Shown: piece after piece, positions 5,271 through 5,319 of the stretch
Numbering within the stretch: the first letter of the stretch is position 1
Layout of the letters: each line of letters begins with the position of its first letter
Origin: a bacterium
GTDB lineage: Bacteria; Oederibacteriota; JAJYGY01
Assembly (NCBI GenBank): GCA_021790555.1
Contig: JAJYGY010000175.1
Coordinates: 1-5,319 of the forward strand
Direction: 5' to 3'
DNA: 5,319 nt
The notes under the pieces: model-generated
The model's input: the letters and a program-made list of their open reading frames with translations, nothing else
What the model was told of the DNA's origin: nothing
Database searches by the model: none
Program-made: the position numbers and the translations under genes

Positions 5271-5319
5271 GGGGCCGTAGCTCAGTTTGTTAGAGCGCCC
5301 GCCTGTCACGCGGGAGGTC
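5271..5319 (+). tRNA. tRNA-Asp(GTC), 3'-partial
   Basis: The first 49 nt of a tRNA are present, and the window ends inside the variable loop. The 5' acceptor strand is GGGGCCG (5271-5277). The D stem is GCTC (5280-5283) with GAGC (5293-5296). The anticodon stem CCCGC (5298-5302) pairs with GCGGG (5310-5314) around the loop CTGTCAC, giving anticodon GTC at 5305-5307, which reads aspartate codons. The sequence closely resembles other bacterial tRNA-Asp genes. The T arm and acceptor 3' strand lie beyond the window, so completeness and an encoded CCA cannot be checked. Confidence 0.93.

Noticed and set aside
3458..5293. 611-codon + strand frame covering tRNA-Leu, prfC in another frame and part of tRNA-Asp
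   Set aside because: It would translate two tRNA genes and a terminator. It is Arg/Gly/Pro-rich shadow sequence, and prfC occupies the correct frame.
3549..5309. Long open frame of 586 codons on the minus strand across prfC
   Set aside because: It overlaps the whole of prfC, the terminators and part of tRNA-Asp. The translation is low-complexity and prfC is unmistakable on the other strand.
5235..5319. Small open frame starting at ATG 5235 after a GGGGAGGAG purine tract
   Set aside because: It begins upstream of or at the expected transcript start, and reads through the terminator and tRNA-Asp. It is a by-product of the promoter and hairpin sequence.

Overview
The window comes from a GC-rich bacterial chromosome. 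It has near-consensus sigma-70 promoters (TTGACA / TATAAT), at least one tRNA with an encoded CCA end, intrinsic terminators and a bacterial class-I release-factor recycling GTPase (RF3). Base composition and gene types suggest a GC-rich Gram-negative lineage such as Acidobacteriota (Holophagae) or Desulfobacterota. That placement is inference only, because nothing here is lineage-diagnostic. All genes lie on the + strand. The content is mostly housekeeping. I see no mobile element, CRISPR array or defence island.

Layout. Positions 1-1341 hold the 3' part of a gene for an MrfA/YprA-type DEAD/DEAH helicase, represented by its C-terminal cysteine-rich DUF1998 region. It is fused through a Gly/Pro/Arg-rich linker of about 77 residues to a DEDD-type RNase H-fold exonuclease of the YprB/MrfB kind. 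A 111-bp gap follows with a strong promoter (TTGACA-16-TATAAT, with a dyad in its spacer) and a pyrimidine-rich leader. It drives a 658-aa protein of the uncharacterised DUF4914 type (1453-3429), which carries a P-loop resembling those of HPr kinase and PEP carboxykinase. Thirty bases later, after a perfect 20-bp palindrome, comes tRNA-Leu(GAG) (3460-3544) and a strong intrinsic terminator (3561-3592).

prfC, encoding peptide chain release factor 3 (529 aa), runs from 3612 to 5201. It starts only 19 nt after that terminator and has no obvious promoter or Shine-Dalgarno sequence of its own. Three bases after its stop codon lies a second strong promoter (TTGACA-17-TATATA). This is followed at once by a perfect 9-bp GC hairpin with a T6 tract, and then by tRNA-Asp(GTC), which is cut off by the window end.

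How it fits together. prfC and the two tRNA genes form a translation-related stretch. The fused helicase-nuclease probably acts in DNA repair, and the role of the DUF4914 protein is unknown. The points most worth a second look are the helicase-nuclease fusion with a possible internal translation start, the operator-like dyad in the DUF4914 promoter, the palindrome-tRNA-terminator arrangement ahead of prfC, and the promoter-terminator sandwich in front of tRNA-Asp.
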